Of a DNA stretch of 64,000 nucleotides, positions 8,331 to 18,229 are shown one piece after another. Below the pieces are notes generated by a model. That model saw only the letters and a list, made by a program, of their open reading frames with translations, did no database searches and was not told where the DNA came from. Origin of the DNA: Maribacter thermophilus (GTDB lineage Bacteria > Bacteroidota > Bacteroidia > Flavobacteriales > Flavobacteriaceae). Made by a program: the position numbers and the translations under genes. The DNA lies in contig NZ_LDAS01000001.1 in NCBI RefSeq assembly GCF_001020565.1, forward strand, positions 1,092,402 to 1,156,401, in the 5' to 3' direction. How positions within the stretch are numbered: the first letter of the stretch is position 1; each line of letters opens with the position of its first letter.

Positions 8331-9762
8331 TTTTATAATCTTCTCGTTTCTTTCCTATCAATGCAAAAAACAACATACAAACTATTAAAGTAATAATCCC
8401 CCCAATAACATAGGATATCGTATTATCCAATTCAAATCCTTCCGGTGCGATTAAAATATAGGTAGTGCACACCATGGTCATAAAAACAGCAGGAACCAGG
8501 GTAATCCAATAAAACTTGTCCGCATAGGCCAAATACGCAGTAATGGTCCATAATACAACGGTCGCCAAGGTCTGGTTACTCCATGCAAAATAACGCCAGA
8601 TGATACCAAAATCTACCTGCGTTAAAATAAACGCTACTACAAATAGTGGTATACTTAGGTATAGTCTATTCCTAATTTTCTTTTGATCGATCTTAAATAT
8701 ATCGGCAAGGATCAAACGAGCAGACCTAAACGCCGTATCACCAGAAGTAATCGGGGCCGCTACTATTCCTAACAGTGCCAAAAAACCTCCGATCGTACCT
8801 AGCATATTGGCAGATATCTCATTAGCCGCCCAAGCTGCGTTGCTATTATTGGCGAGCATGGCATCATTAAGTAAATCTACGTTACCAAAAAAGGTCATGG
8901 CGGCCGCGGCCCAAATCAATGCTACTATACCCTCTGTAATCATGGTGCCGTAAAATATTTTTTTACCTAGAGATTCATTTTTTAGGCATCGGGCCATTAA
9001 CGGGGATTGGGTAGCATGAAACCCCGAGATGGCCCCACAGGCAATGGTTACAAATAATATTGGAAACAACGGTGTTTCCTCGGGGTTCTTGGTCATATTT
9101 CTAAGATTACCAGGTACCATTTCAGGAATGGTATAGTCTCCACCAAAAAGAGCAATGAGCAATCCTATGGCCATTAGTAACATGGCCAACCCAAAAAGGG
9201 GGTAAATTTTACTTATTACTTTATTGATGGGCAATACGGTCGACAGAATATAATAGAGTAAAATTATACCCACCCAAATCCATAAGTTCCAAAAATTACC
9301 TGTCATTTCAGCTATTATCTTAGCTGGCCCCATTAAAAAAACGGTTCCTACAAAGACCAACAACACAATAGTGAAGAGCCTCATTAACTGCTTCATATTG
9401 TTTCCTAAATAAACCCCTACGACCTCACTAATGCTTAGTCCATCATGTCTTAACGATAACATTCCCGAGAAGTAATCATGAACACCACCTGCAAATATGC
9501 TTCCCAAAACAATCCATAAAAAAGCTGACGGACCAAACATGGCCCCGGCAATAGCCCCGAATATGGGCCCCAAACCAGCAATATTCAGAAATTGAATCAA
9601 AAATATACGCCAGGTAGGCAGTGGTATAAAATCTACGTCATCCCTTAATCTTACTGCGGGAGTTTCGTGGTTTTTGTTGATTACGAAAATATTTTCTACA
9701 AGCCTGCCATAAATGAAATACCCTAAAATCAGTACTACGATAGAAATAAGAAATGAAACCAT
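8317..9762 (-). CDS. CstA-like carbon starvation family transporter
   Basis: A 481-residue polytopic inner-membrane protein with about 12-14 hydrophobic segments. The N-terminal part matches CstA: RLRDDVDFIPLPTW, then QFLNIAGLGPIFGAIAGA and GGVHDYFSGMLSLRHDG. E. coli CstA is about 700 residues; this belongs to the shorter form. CstA proteins import peptides or pyruvate; here the gene is last in a SusC/SusD-FAD oxidoreductase-sulfatase operon, so it may import a small product of that pathway (inference). It begins 50 bp after the sulfatase stop. Its final codons lie in the direct repeat, so its 3' end has been copied next to the tRNA. Confidence 0.92.
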   Translation of the reverse strand: MVSFLISIVVLILGYFIYGRLVENIFVINKNHETPAVRLRDDVDFIPLPTWRIFLIQFLNIAGLGPIFGAIAGAMFGPSAFLWIVLGSIFAGGVHDYFSGMLSLRHDGLSISEVVGVYLGNNMKQLMRLFTIVLLVFVGTVFLMGPAKIIAEMTGNFWNLWIWVGIILLYYILSTVLPINKVISKIYPLFGLAMLLMAIGLLIALFGGDYTIPEMVPGNLRNMTKNPEETPLFPILFVTIACGAISGFHATQSPLMARCLKNESLGKKIFYGTMITEGIVALIWAAAAMTFFGNVDLLNDAMLANNSNAAWAANEISANMLGTIGGFLALLGIVAAPITSGDTAFRSARLILADIFKIDQKKIRNRLYLSIPLFVVAFILTQVDFGIIWRYFAWSNQTLATVVLWTITAYLAYADKFYWITLVPAVFMTMVCTTYILIAPEGFELDNTISYVIGGIITLIVCMLFFALIGKKREDYKTTES

Positions 9763-9812
9763 CTGAAAATTTAACTATTGAGTTATTCGATTCTTTACTA
9801 CTAAGACATTTT

Positions 9813-11381
9813 TTAATATGAACTGGAATTTTTCTGTTCTTCAGAGCCTGTTCCAGAAATAATCGCAAGTAATTCTTTATGCATTTCATCTGCCAAATCA
9901 GAATTCTCAAAGATTAGGTTATTAGATTCAGATTCGTCCTCGTACAAATCATATAACCCACCCTGAACCGAATCGTTCTCCGGTGCAATAAATTTCCATT
10001 TACCCTTTCGCAAACCCAATAGATTATTTGAAGATTGAACAACTACAGATTTTCTGACATCCTTATCCTCCCCCAAAAGGTTTATGGATTGGTCATAACT
10101 ATCTACGGCCATATTTTTTGGCAGATCAAAGTCAATAATCGAACCGAGGGTCGCAAGTACATCGTTTAACGCAAAGATTTTATCTGTTTTGACCCCTTGG
10201 GGAATATTTCCCGGCCATTTGGCTATAAAAGGGGTACGAACCCCTCCTTCCCAAATGGTCCATTTAGATCCTCTGAGATTACCGTTGGGATAGTGTTCGT
10301 TCTTGTTTGCACCTTTTTCCATAGCATCCGACAGCTTATTACTTGCATTTGCCAAATCTATATGAACACCTGTTCTTTCGAACTGAGAACCATTATCACT
10401 GGCGAAAAGGACGAGCGTGTTTTCCGCTTGCCCTAAACTATCGAGCGTGTTCAATATTTGACCTACATAGCTATCGAGTTCAGAAACATAATCACCGTAC
10501 AAGCCAGCTTTTGTGGTTCCTACATACTCATCGCTAACCGATAACGGCACATGTGGAACATAAGGAGCAAAGTATAAAAAAAAGGGATTTTCCTTTTTCT
10601 GTCTTGCTCGCTCGCTTAAAAATGCGATACTTTTTTTAGTGATACGTTTAAGGTATTGATTAGCTGGAACAATCTCAATATGATCTTTCCCTTTGGCCGA
10701 ATCGATGTTATAGAACTCGTGACCAAGGGCGGCAACTATATTTTTACCATCCATTATCCAACATTCACTGGCACAACTAAATCCGTACCAATTTTCAAAA
10801 CCATTGTCGACCGGGCCTCCGTTGATAGGTTTTTGTAGATCAATATTAGCGCCATTGTTAGCTGCCCTAAATTTTCCATACCCAGCAGGTTTTAACCCGT
10901 CAAAGGTGGGAAATGTGGCCCCCAAGTGCCATTTACCATACCCTGCAGTGGTATAGCCCGCTTGTTGCAACATTTGTGGCAGCGTTAATTGGCCTTCACC
11001 TATCATAGAAGGTTCATAATTTGACAAAACACCGGACTTCTTCCAACTTCTAAAAGGATACGTTCCTGTCATCAGTGCATACCTAGACGGCGAACAGACC
11101 GAAACAGGGCAATATGCATTTGTAAAACTTATACCTTCAGATGCCAATTTATCTAAATTAGGGGTAGGCACCAGAGATTTATTATTATATGATCCCAAAT
11201 CACCATACCCAAGATCATCTGCAAATATCAGCACAATGTTGGGCAGGGGTTTCTGTTCTTCTTGTACGTTCGTACATGAAACAAACGCAAACGTACTTAG
11301 CAGAACAATAGTACTTATTAGAGAACTACTACGTTTTACATGTTTGACCTTATTTATACTATCTTCCGATGCTACATTCAT
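9813..11381 (-). CDS. Lipoprotein sulfatase (arylsulfatase A-like)
   Basis: A 522-residue formylglycine-dependent sulfatase with a lipoprotein signal (hydrophobic 20-34, cysteine at residue 36 after FVS). Metal-binding ADDLGYGDLG is at 54-63; the sulfatase motif CSPSR has the modified cysteine at residue 96, followed by YALMTGTYPF; GKWHLG and the FASDNGSQ segment follow. It sits between the FAD oxidoreductase gene (26 bp upstream) and cstA, on the same strand, so it is part of the sulfatase-type utilization operon. The N-terminal 19 residues before the hydrophobic stretch are long for a signal peptide, but no better in-frame ATG exists. The maturase needed for formylglycine formation is not in this window. 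Confidence 0.95.
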   Translation of the reverse strand: MNVASEDSINKVKHVKRSSSLISTIVLLSTFAFVSCTNVQEEQKPLPNIVLIFADDLGYGDLGSYNNKSLVPTPNLDKLASEGISFTNAYCPVSVCSPSRYALMTGTYPFRSWKKSGVLSNYEPSMIGEGQLTLPQMLQQAGYTTAGYGKWHLGATFPTFDGLKPAGYGKFRAANNGANIDLQKPINGGPVDNGFENWYGFSCASECWIMDGKNIVAALGHEFYNIDSAKGKDHIEIVPANQYLKRITKKSIAFLSERARQKKENPFFLYFAPYVPHVPLSVSDEYVGTTKAGLYGDYVSELDSYVGQILNTLDSLGQAENTLVLFASDNGSQFERTGVHIDLANASNKLSDAMEKGANKNEHYPNGNLRGSKWTIWEGGVRTPFIAKWPGNIPQGVKTDKIFALNDVLATLGSIIDFDLPKNMAVDSYDQSINLLGEDKDVRKSVVVQSSNNLLGLRKGKWKFIAPENDSVQGGLYDLYEDESESNNLIFENSDLADEMHKELLAIISGTGSEEQKNSSSY

Positions 11382-11407
11382 AAAACCGTTATTTAAACTT
11401 TCTAGAA

Positions 11408-13093
11408 TTACTCAAGACGTTGACCATTTTTCAATAAAATCGACCTTAAATTTTCATAAGAAATGTCTTGAACCGATTTTTGCGAATCAATTGCCAAAGA
11501 AGCTGCGGTTGCGGCAGACTCCCCTAAAACCATAAATACCGGTTCCATTCTTATTGATCCAAACGCAATGTGGGTAGAACTAAGGCAAACTGGTACTATC
11601 AAGTTTTCGCACTCTTCCTTTTTGGGCACCAAAGACTTATAACTTATAGGGTATGGGTCAAAACCGTGTGCTTCTACATTACCTTCATTTTGAACATAAC
11701 CATTGGCATCAACATAACGCTGTACATTGTGTGAATCCATTGTATACGCGGCCAACCCAATAACATCCTCTGCTACTACGAGTCCTTCACAGTTATGCTG
11801 TGTCATAACATAGTCACTGATCATTCTTCTAGCCTCACGAACATATAATTGTTGTTGCCAACCATCTTCTCTTTCAAATTCATCTTTTGTAGTACCCCAT
11901 TTAGAAGCCTCATCACGTACCTCCTTCGGAATCCTTGGATGATTGGCAAGTGTCCACATTAAGCCCATTTGATAGTTACGGTGATCTTGGATTATTTTTT
12001 CCCTCTCCTCATACGTAGCTTCTGGGTAGTTATAGTTTTTTCCGATATAATCGGTTGAAAATCCAAATCTATTGTTAGAATCGGTCTTGCGATTTGGCAT
12101 ACTGGAATTAATTAATGGTAACAAGGGGCCACCTTTATAGTACATATCTCGTACTGACCCTTTGCGGGCTTCATAATTTCTAAAAAGAAGCTCATAATCC
12201 TGTTCATTATAATTTACAGGTTTCTTGAATGGTATGCGATTGTCCGGATGATCGGTCAAACACATCCTAAAACAATAAGCCTGAATTTTATTGTCCCCTT
12301 CCCCTTCAATACCGGGTTTTTCATTGACATTGGGCAAAAGACCGCTCTCTGGGTCCCCTTTAACTATGTAGGGATCTACCCTGGGTATAAAATTGTGGTT
12401 AGCGGCATTTTTAGAAATCAAATGGGTCAGAGACACGTTATAGTTGTTCGGCTGAACGCCGTTTAGGGTTTCTCCGTATTCCGCGTTTCCCTCACGACCT
12501 ACCGTGTAACTTACTCCTGCAGCAGCCATTAAATCACCTTCATAGGTCGTATCAAGAAATACTTTACCTGTAAATTTCTTTCCACTTTCCATAGTAATAG
12601 AACGGATTTTTCCGTTCACCTTTTCCACTCCCGTATCTCTATTTAACCGCTCATTATATACCACTTTAACCTTCTCATCTTTTAACATATCATGATAAAC
12701 GGATAATGCGGCCGAAGGTTCAAAAGTCCACATGGTGGGCTCACCTTCTTCCGTACGTGTTTGACCACCATCTTTATACTCGGACCTCCGTTCCCATTTC
12801 CAGTTGTTCTCGTCATCGTAATATTTTTTGATATTGGCATAAAATTCCCTGGAAATACCTCCAATAGCCTGTTTATTACCTATATCGGTTTGCCCCAATC
12901 CACCTGTCGTTAAGCCCCCAAGTCTACTGGTCGGCTCAATTAATACTACTGACTTTCCCATTCTACTGGATTGAATTGCCGCAACGACACCGGCCGAAGT
13001 ACCTCCATAGACAACTATATCATATTTCTTTTTTTGGGCATGTATACCCTGAAACATCAATATGAGGGCAATAGCCCCTAATAATCTTTTCAT
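11408..13093 (-). CDS. Secreted FAD-dependent oxidoreductase (FAD_oxidored family)
   Basis: A 561-residue protein with a cleavable signal peptide (residues 1-19, ending IHA-Q). The dinucleotide-binding stretch [18 protein letters not shown] follows at once, then [18 protein letters not shown], typical of the FAD-dependent oxidoreductases often found in Bacteroidetes and Planctomycetes polysaccharide loci. The C-terminal [23 protein letters not shown] is also a family hallmark. The reaction is unknown; periplasmic location implies action on the imported substrate or its sugar products. It lies between susD and the sulfatase. The gap to susD (about 165 bp) is longer than the gap to the sulfatase (26 bp). 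Confidence 0.9.
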   Translation of the reverse strand: MKRLLGAIALILMFQGIHAQKKKYDIVVYGGTSAGVVAAIQSSRMGKSVVLIEPTSRLGGLTTGGLGQTDIGNKQAIGGISREFYANIKKYYDDENNWKWERRSEYKDGGQTRTEEGEPTMWTFEPSAALSVYHDMLKDEKVKVVYNERLNRDTGVEKVNGKIRSITMESGKKFTGKVFLDTTYEGDLMAAAGVSYTVGREGNAEYGETLNGVQPNNYNVSLTHLISKNAANHNFIPRVDPYIVKGDPESGLLPNVNEKPGIEGEGDNKIQAYCFRMCLTDHPDNRIPFKKPVNYNEQDYELLFRNYEARKGSVRDMYYKGGPLLPLINSSMPNRKTDSNNRFGFSTDYIGKNYNYPEATYEEREKIIQDHRNYQMGLMWTLANHPRIPKEVRDEASKWGTTKDEFEREDGWQQQLYVREARRMISDYVMTQHNCEGLVVAEDVIGLAAYTMDSHNVQRYVDANGYVQNEGNVEAHGFDPYPISYKSLVPKKEECENLIVPVCLSSTHIAFGSIRMEPVFMVLGESAATAASLAIDSQKSVQDISYENLRSILLKNGQRLE

Positions 13094-13258
13094 TTCCTAT
13101 TATTTTATTATTAACACCTGGTTGTTGTTTTAATTCTAATTAAAAATGTAAGTGGTAATTTTTCTTAAACTCTATGATTACAACTTATAGTTCAACTATG
13201 TAAGTATTAGAAAAATACAGGCCCGATAACAAGCCTGTATTTCTATTTGTTATCTATA

Positions 13259-14710
13259 TTAATATCCAGGATTCTGATCCGATTGATCAATGGCCGGATT
13301 ATTGTTAATTTCATCTTCCGGTATTGGCCATAAAAAACGTTCGTCTATTACTGTTTTTCCGGCGGCGGCAAAAGCTTCTTTAACTTTTCCCGTACGTTTT
13401 AGATCAAACCAACGTCTACGCTCTAACAAAAACTCATATCCTCGCTCTTGCAATACGGTATTTTCAAAATCAGCAGCGCCCATTCCAGAAGAATAATCCA
13501 CCGGAGATGCCGTATTCGGATCATATCCATAAGCTCTTCTCTTTATCATGTTCAAACGCTCCAAGGCAAGTGCCGTTGGACCACCATTGGCTTTACTGGC
13601 CGCTTCTGCGTAAAATAAATATGCTTCTGTAAACCTATAGATAGGTACACTGTAAACATTTTGTCCAGAAGTGTTGGAAATAAACTTTTTAAAGAGCATT
13701 GGTACCGTTTCAGGTAAAGGCACCCACTCCCCTTCTGCATTCTGATACTGCGTATATAAATTAAAATCTTTTCGCAGATCATTATCGTCCCAACTATCAC
13801 CAATAAATGAATTCGTATCGGGTAGCCATGCAAAGTAACCAGTAGACGAATAATTGTACGGCAATGCCTGCCCTCTGTGTATATAGGTTGGAATGCCCGA
13901 AGTTTTTGTTTCGGAATGATGTACCGACATAATATCTTCGGTACTGGTATCTACAGCAAAAATCTTATAAAAATCATCTGGATTTTCAACTTCAATTAAG
14001 CTAAAAGGACCATTAACAATTACATCATCTGCTTTTTCGGCGGCGGCTTCCCATTGTTCCAAGGTCAAATAAACATGGGCCAGTAGCATTTTTGCGGCCC
14101 ATTTTGAGGCCCTACCTGTTTGCCCTCCTACTTCGCCAAGACCATTTTCTGCGGCTAAGGCATCGGCAATAATCAATTCATATACCTTACTTTCGGGTTC
14201 TCTTGGAGCTTCTACGGAACTCAAATCTACACTTTCACTGGTTTTAATGGGTACAGCACCCCAACCACGAACCAATTCAAAATAACTTAAAGCCCTTAAA
14301 AAGTGTGCTTCGGCCAAAATCTTTTCTTTCTCCTCCGCACTTATATCATCTATTCCTGGCACATTATCTAAAATGGCATTGGCCCGATTTATAGTAGTAT
14401 ATAAAGATGACCAATTTGAGGCACACCTTCCAATGCTTGTCTGATCTAATATCTGGTCCCAAATAGTAATTGGTGCCTGTGACCCTCTACCGAAAATAAA
14501 ATCTCCGTGCAGCTCTGTCATTAAATAATGGTTCATACCGTAAAAGTCGCTTTGCAAACCAGCATAAACACCAACGATAGCAGCTTGGGCATCTTCCTCG
14601 TTATTATAGAAATTTGCTTTGGAAACAAAATCTTTCGGAACTTCCTCCAATGTCTTTTCACAAGCAGAGAAACATATGATTATTACTAATCCTAAAACTA
14701 TATTTTTCAT
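13259..14710 (-). CDS. SusD/RagB-like outer-membrane glycan-binding lipoprotein
   Basis: A 483-residue lipoprotein (signal ending FSAC, cysteine at 16) of the SusD family, the surface lid of the SusC transporter. Typical features: LEEVPKDFVSKANFYNNEEDAQAAIVGVYAGL after the lipobox, the TPR-like helices with AEAHFLRALSYFELVRGWG, and the C-terminal RRRWFDLKRTG...FLWPIPEDEINNNP...QNPGY ending. It begins 19 bp after the susC stop, so the two are translated from one message. Substrate cannot be read from sequence; the linked sulfatase suggests a sulfated ligand. Confidence 0.95.
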   Translation of the reverse strand: MKNIVLGLVIIICFSACEKTLEEVPKDFVSKANFYNNEEDAQAAIVGVYAGLQSDFYGMNHYLMTELHGDFIFGRGSQAPITIWDQILDQTSIGRCASNWSSLYTTINRANAILDNVPGIDDISAEEKEKILAEAHFLRALSYFELVRGWGAVPIKTSESVDLSSVEAPREPESKVYELIIADALAAENGLGEVGGQTGRASKWAAKMLLAHVYLTLEQWEAAAEKADDVIVNGPFSLIEVENPDDFYKIFAVDTSTEDIMSVHHSETKTSGIPTYIHRGQALPYNYSSTGYFAWLPDTNSFIGDSWDDNDLRKDFNLYTQYQNAEGEWVPLPETVPMLFKKFISNTSGQNVYSVPIYRFTEAYLFYAEAASKANGGPTALALERLNMIKRRAYGYDPNTASPVDYSSGMGAADFENTVLQERGYEFLLERRRWFDLKRTGKVKEAFAAAGKTVIDERFLWPIPEDEINNNPAIDQSDQNPGY

Positions 14711-14729
14711 AATATTATGTCTTTATAAA

Positions 14730-17700
14730 TTAAAATCTAAATTTTAGGCCCATGGAATAAATCTTGGCACTGGGGTAACTACTTTGATCGTGGCCAAATC
14801 TCAATCTATCTCCAATACTGCTAGAATCAGTTCCTCTTGTGTTAGCCTCTGGGTCAAGGCCCGAGTACTTTGTGAAAGTGAACAGATTGGTACCGGATAT
14901 GTACAACTGAAGCATATCAAATCCGTTTAGACCGATATCGGAAACAGGGAAATTATAGGCCAACCTCATTGATTTTACACGCAGATAACTGGCATCTTCA
15001 ATAAATCTGTCCGAAACCGTTATTTGCGTTGCACTACTTATTTTAGGGTATTTGGCATTGGGATCAGGGTTCTCCTCTGTCCAATAATTTCCAATTATAT
15101 CCCTAAACTGATTGTTACCACGCTGAAAAGAATTTAAGTGTGTTCCATTGGTTGCGTTAAACAATTCGTTTCCTTGAACACCCTCCAACATTACATTCAA
15201 TTCAATACCCTTATAACTAAAATTAGATGTTAATCCATAGATAAAATCTGGGTGATAGCTACCCAAAATTACTCGGTCTAATGTGTTTACCAATCCGTCA
15301 GGAACTCCATCGGGTCCGCTTACATCTTTATATTTTATAAAACCATTTTCATCCAACCCATCTTCCAAAAGGCCATAAAAAACCCCCAACGGCTCTCCTT
15401 CACGCGCAATATTTGCACTTGGCCAAACGGCACTTTGGGCCGCTCCAAAAATATCACTGTCACCAGCAAGTTCTATTACCTTATTTCTATTGGCAGAGAT
15501 TTGAGCTGATATATCCCATTTAAAATCGTTTCTTAGAATATCCGCATCAACACTAAATTCAACTCCTGAATTTTGTATTTCTCCAAGATTCCTCAGAATT
15601 GAACTAAACCCGACACTTGACGGAAGGGGTACCGACGCAAGTAAATCTTTTGTATTCTTTTTGTAGTAATCAAATACAAACCTTAATCTATTATTGAATA
15701 GGTTAAGATCAAAACCAACGTCCAACTGACCTGTAGTTTCCCATTTCAATTCACTATTGGAGATACCAGCAGGATAAAACCCGATAACGTCCGTTTGGTT
15801 ACCAAAAATATATTTGGTAGAATTCAATCTGTCCAGTGATTGATAAGGACTAAGTGCCGTGTTGCCCGTAATACCATAACTAGCCCTTAATTTCAAATTT
15901 GAAATGACGGAGCTGTTTTTAAGAAAGTTCTCATCTGAAACACGCCATGCCAAAGCTGCTGATGGAAAATACCCCCATTTATTATCCGAACCGAATCTAG
16001 ACGATCCATCGGCCCTAATACTGGCAGTAACCATATATTTACCGTCATACGAGTAGTTCACCCTAGAAAGAAAAGAAGCCAATGTCCAATCAAAATATCC
16101 CGACCAAGGATTTCCAACAGTCTCGGCAGCGGCCAAATTAAAGTTCTCTGTAATATTATTTGAAAAACCACTTACATAAATTCCAGAATAACGGTTCATT
16201 TGTGTTTGATATGTTGCCCCTCCTATTATGTTTAAACTATGTTTTTCATTGAAAGTTTTAGAGTAGGTCAAGACATTCTCTGTAAGAAAAGAATTAAAGT
16301 AGTTATTTTGCTCTTGGGCCGATCCCCTATCATTTTCGTATACAATCGGATTAAATTGCTCATTACGCAGATGTCTGTATTGCAACCCTAACAAAGTCTT
16401 AAAGGAAAGACTAGGAGAAATTTGAAAATCGAAGGTTGTATTTGCCAAAGCACTGTTGGAAAAACTTAAGTTTTTACTATAGGTAAACAATAATGGATTT
16501 CGCATATCTGCCGATCCAAAATTATACACCTGTCCTATTTGTGTAGGAAGACCTTCTTCATCATATAATGGAAGTGTAGGAGGCGCAGAGGCTGCTGCAG
16601 AAAGCATTGATGTACCACGGTATCCATTGTCCACATTGACAGAATTTGTCTCATTTCTGGACAATTGAAGGTTAACTCCCATTTTTAACCAACTTTTTAA
16701 TTCTTGATCTAAATTGACCCTAACTGAACCCCTGGTCACATCTGAGTTTTCTATTATACCATCTTGATCATAGTAATTACCTGAGATAGAATACCTTCCT
16801 TTTTCTGAACTTCCAGAAAAAGTTACCGTATGGTTTTGAACCGGGGCGGTTCTAAAAATAGCACCCAACCAATCGGTTCCTGGATTTTCTATTTCAGAAA
16901 CATTAAAATAGGGCTCTAAACCTTCGTTTTTAAGCCATTCGTTGGCAATAGTCGCATATTCTTTGGCATTAAGCACATCATATTCATTTATAGCTTGTTG
17001 CATACCAAAAAAGGTGTTGATCTCCACTTTACTTTCTTGATCTTTCTTACCCCTTTTAGAGGTTATGATTACGACACCGTTTGCCCCACGAGATCCATAA
17101 ATTGCAGTTGCGGAGGCATCTTTTAAAATATCGACAGATTCAATATCCGCAGGGTTTAGATAATCGATACCGCTGGTTACCGGAAATCCATCTACAACAT
17201 ATAATGGCTGATTATTACCGATCATAGAATTTCCTCCTCTGATTCGCACCTCTATTCTAGAACCCGGTGTACCTGAATTTTGAGAAACCCTAACCCCAGA
17301 AGCCCCAACCTTAAGCGCCTGAGCCATATTGTATACGGGAACCGACTCTAATGTTTCGGTTTTAACTTGAGAAACCGATCCTGTCAAATCGGCCTTTTTC
17401 ATAGTTCCATATCCCACTACAACAACTTCTTCCAAACCGGCAGCGCTTTCCTCCAACACAACATTTATATTGGTACGTCCGTTCAGAGAGACCTCTTTAG
17501 TGGCAAAGCCCAAATACGATATTATCAAAATAGAATTTTCATCCGATGTAGTTATAGAAAAATTACCATCGAAATCTACGGTAACACCGTTGGTGGTCCC
17601 TTTCTCGATTACATTTGCCCCCGGTAACGGTGCTCCCTCAGAGTCAACAACAGTTCCAGAAACAGTTTGTTGATACACTTCAACATTCTGTATTTCGATT

Positions 17701-18077
17701 TTCGTACCATTTTCTTTCAAATCCTTTTTCAAAAGTATTTTGCGGTCAGAAATCTCATATGAAGTGTCAACATCCTTGAACAAATAATCTAAAACACGAT
17801 CAATAGGTGCTTTTTGTAATTTAATAGTAACCTTTCTTTGTAAATCAACAGATTTTGTATTGAAAAAAAACCTGAATTCACTAAGATTTTCTATTTCATC
17901 TATAATTTCCCTAACGGTAGAATTCTCTTTTTCAATCGAAATTTTGGTCTTTTGAGAATAAGAATTGGCTTGCATAAGAAAACCTATTGCAAGAAAAAAA
18001 AGAAGTGATAACTTCATTTTTAAGTAATAGTTTAAGCGCAAAGAGAGACAACCCTTTGACATTGGTGGTTTTTTCAT
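14730..18077 (-). CDS. SusC-like TonB-dependent transporter with N-terminal STN signalling domain
   Basis: A 1115-residue outer-membrane transporter. Order: signal peptide within residues 20-42, STN domain at roughly 45-110 (KISIEKENSTVREIIDEIENL), carboxypeptidase-regulatory-like domain starting TVSGTVVDSEGAPLPGANV, plug with VVVGYGTMKKADLTGSVSQV and the PLYVVDGFPV and GSRGANGVVIITSK motifs, then the beta-barrel to a terminal phenylalanine. An STN domain is the hallmark of transporters that signal through FecR anti-sigma factors, and a fecR and ECF sigma gene lie just upstream, so expression is probably induced by the transported ligand. The ATG used here gives a long positively charged N-region; an internal ATG at MKLSLLFF is a plausible alternative. 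Confidence 0.95.
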   Translation of the reverse strand: MKKPPMSKGCLSLRLNYYLKMKLSLLFFLAIGFLMQANSYSQKTKISIEKENSTVREIIDEIENLSEFRFFFNTKSVDLQRKVTIKLQKAPIDRVLDYLFKDVDTSYEISDRKILLKKDLKENGTKIEIQNVEVYQQTVSGTVVDSEGAPLPGANVIEKGTTNGVTVDFDGNFSITTSDENSILIISYLGFATKEVSLNGRTNINVVLEESAAGLEEVVVVGYGTMKKADLTGSVSQVKTETLESVPVYNMAQALKVGASGVRVSQNSGTPGSRIEVRIRGGNSMIGNNQPLYVVDGFPVTSGIDYLNPADIESVDILKDASATAIYGSRGANGVVIITSKRGKKDQESKVEINTFFGMQQAINEYDVLNAKEYATIANEWLKNEGLEPYFNVSEIENPGTDWLGAIFRTAPVQNHTVTFSGSSEKGRYSISGNYYDQDGIIENSDVTRGSVRVNLDQELKSWLKMGVNLQLSRNETNSVNVDNGYRGTSMLSAAASAPPTLPLYDEEGLPTQIGQVYNFGSADMRNPLLFTYSKNLSFSNSALANTTFDFQISPSLSFKTLLGLQYRHLRNEQFNPIVYENDRGSAQEQNNYFNSFLTENVLTYSKTFNEKHSLNIIGGATYQTQMNRYSGIYVSGFSNNITENFNLAAAETVGNPWSGYFDWTLASFLSRVNYSYDGKYMVTASIRADGSSRFGSDNKWGYFPSAALAWRVSDENFLKNSSVISNLKLRASYGITGNTALSPYQSLDRLNSTKYIFGNQTDVIGFYPAGISNSELKWETTGQLDVGFDLNLFNNRLRFVFDYYKKNTKDLLASVPLPSSVGFSSILRNLGEIQNSGVEFSVDADILRNDFKWDISAQISANRNKVIELAGDSDIFGAAQSAVWPSANIAREGEPLGVFYGLLEDGLDENGFIKYKDVSGPDGVPDGLVNTLDRVILGSYHPDFIYGLTSNFSYKGIELNVMLEGVQGNELFNATNGTHLNSFQRGNNQFRDIIGNYWTEENPDPNAKYPKISSATQITVSDRFIEDASYLRVKSMRLAYNFPVSDIGLNGFDMLQLYISGTNLFTFTKYSGLDPEANTRGTDSSSIGDRLRFGHDQSSYPSAKIYSMGLKFRF

Positions 18078-18090
18078 AATTTTGAATGTT

Positions 18091-18164
18091 AATTTGTGAT
18101 TACGCTTTAAGTGTGGTCATTTTTTATAAATCGGGAAATGTTACCGCATTTTCCGATTTTTTTT
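18091..18164 (+). ncRNA. Candidate antisense small RNA opposite the susC leader (sulfatase locus)
   Basis: On the plus strand, TTTG at 18055-18058 and TAATTTTG at 18077-18084 (18-bp spacer) resemble a Bacteroidetes promoter; an intrinsic terminator ends at 18164. The predicted RNA of about 75 bases lies just upstream of and antisense to the leader of the minus-strand susC. Cis-antisense RNAs that repress PUL genes are known in Bacteroides. Prediction from signals only. Confidence 0.33.
18129..18164 (+). terminator. Plus-strand intrinsic terminator in the susC-fecR gap
   Basis: Twelve-base inverted repeat AATCGGGAAATG / CATTTTCCGATT (one G-T pair) followed by eight T on the plus strand. No plus-strand gene ends here, which is why an unannotated RNA is suspected. 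On the minus strand the following tract is weaker. Confidence 0.7.
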
Positions 18165-18229
18165 ATTTTGATAACAAAATTCAAAATGACCAGATGTGAT
18201 CTATTGGTCTTATTTCATAAGCTTATGGT

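Noticed and set aside
6083..11381. The two sulfatases as a local gene duplication
   Set aside because: They share only family motifs (CGPSR versus CSPSR, different surrounding residues) and the repeats flank one gene only.
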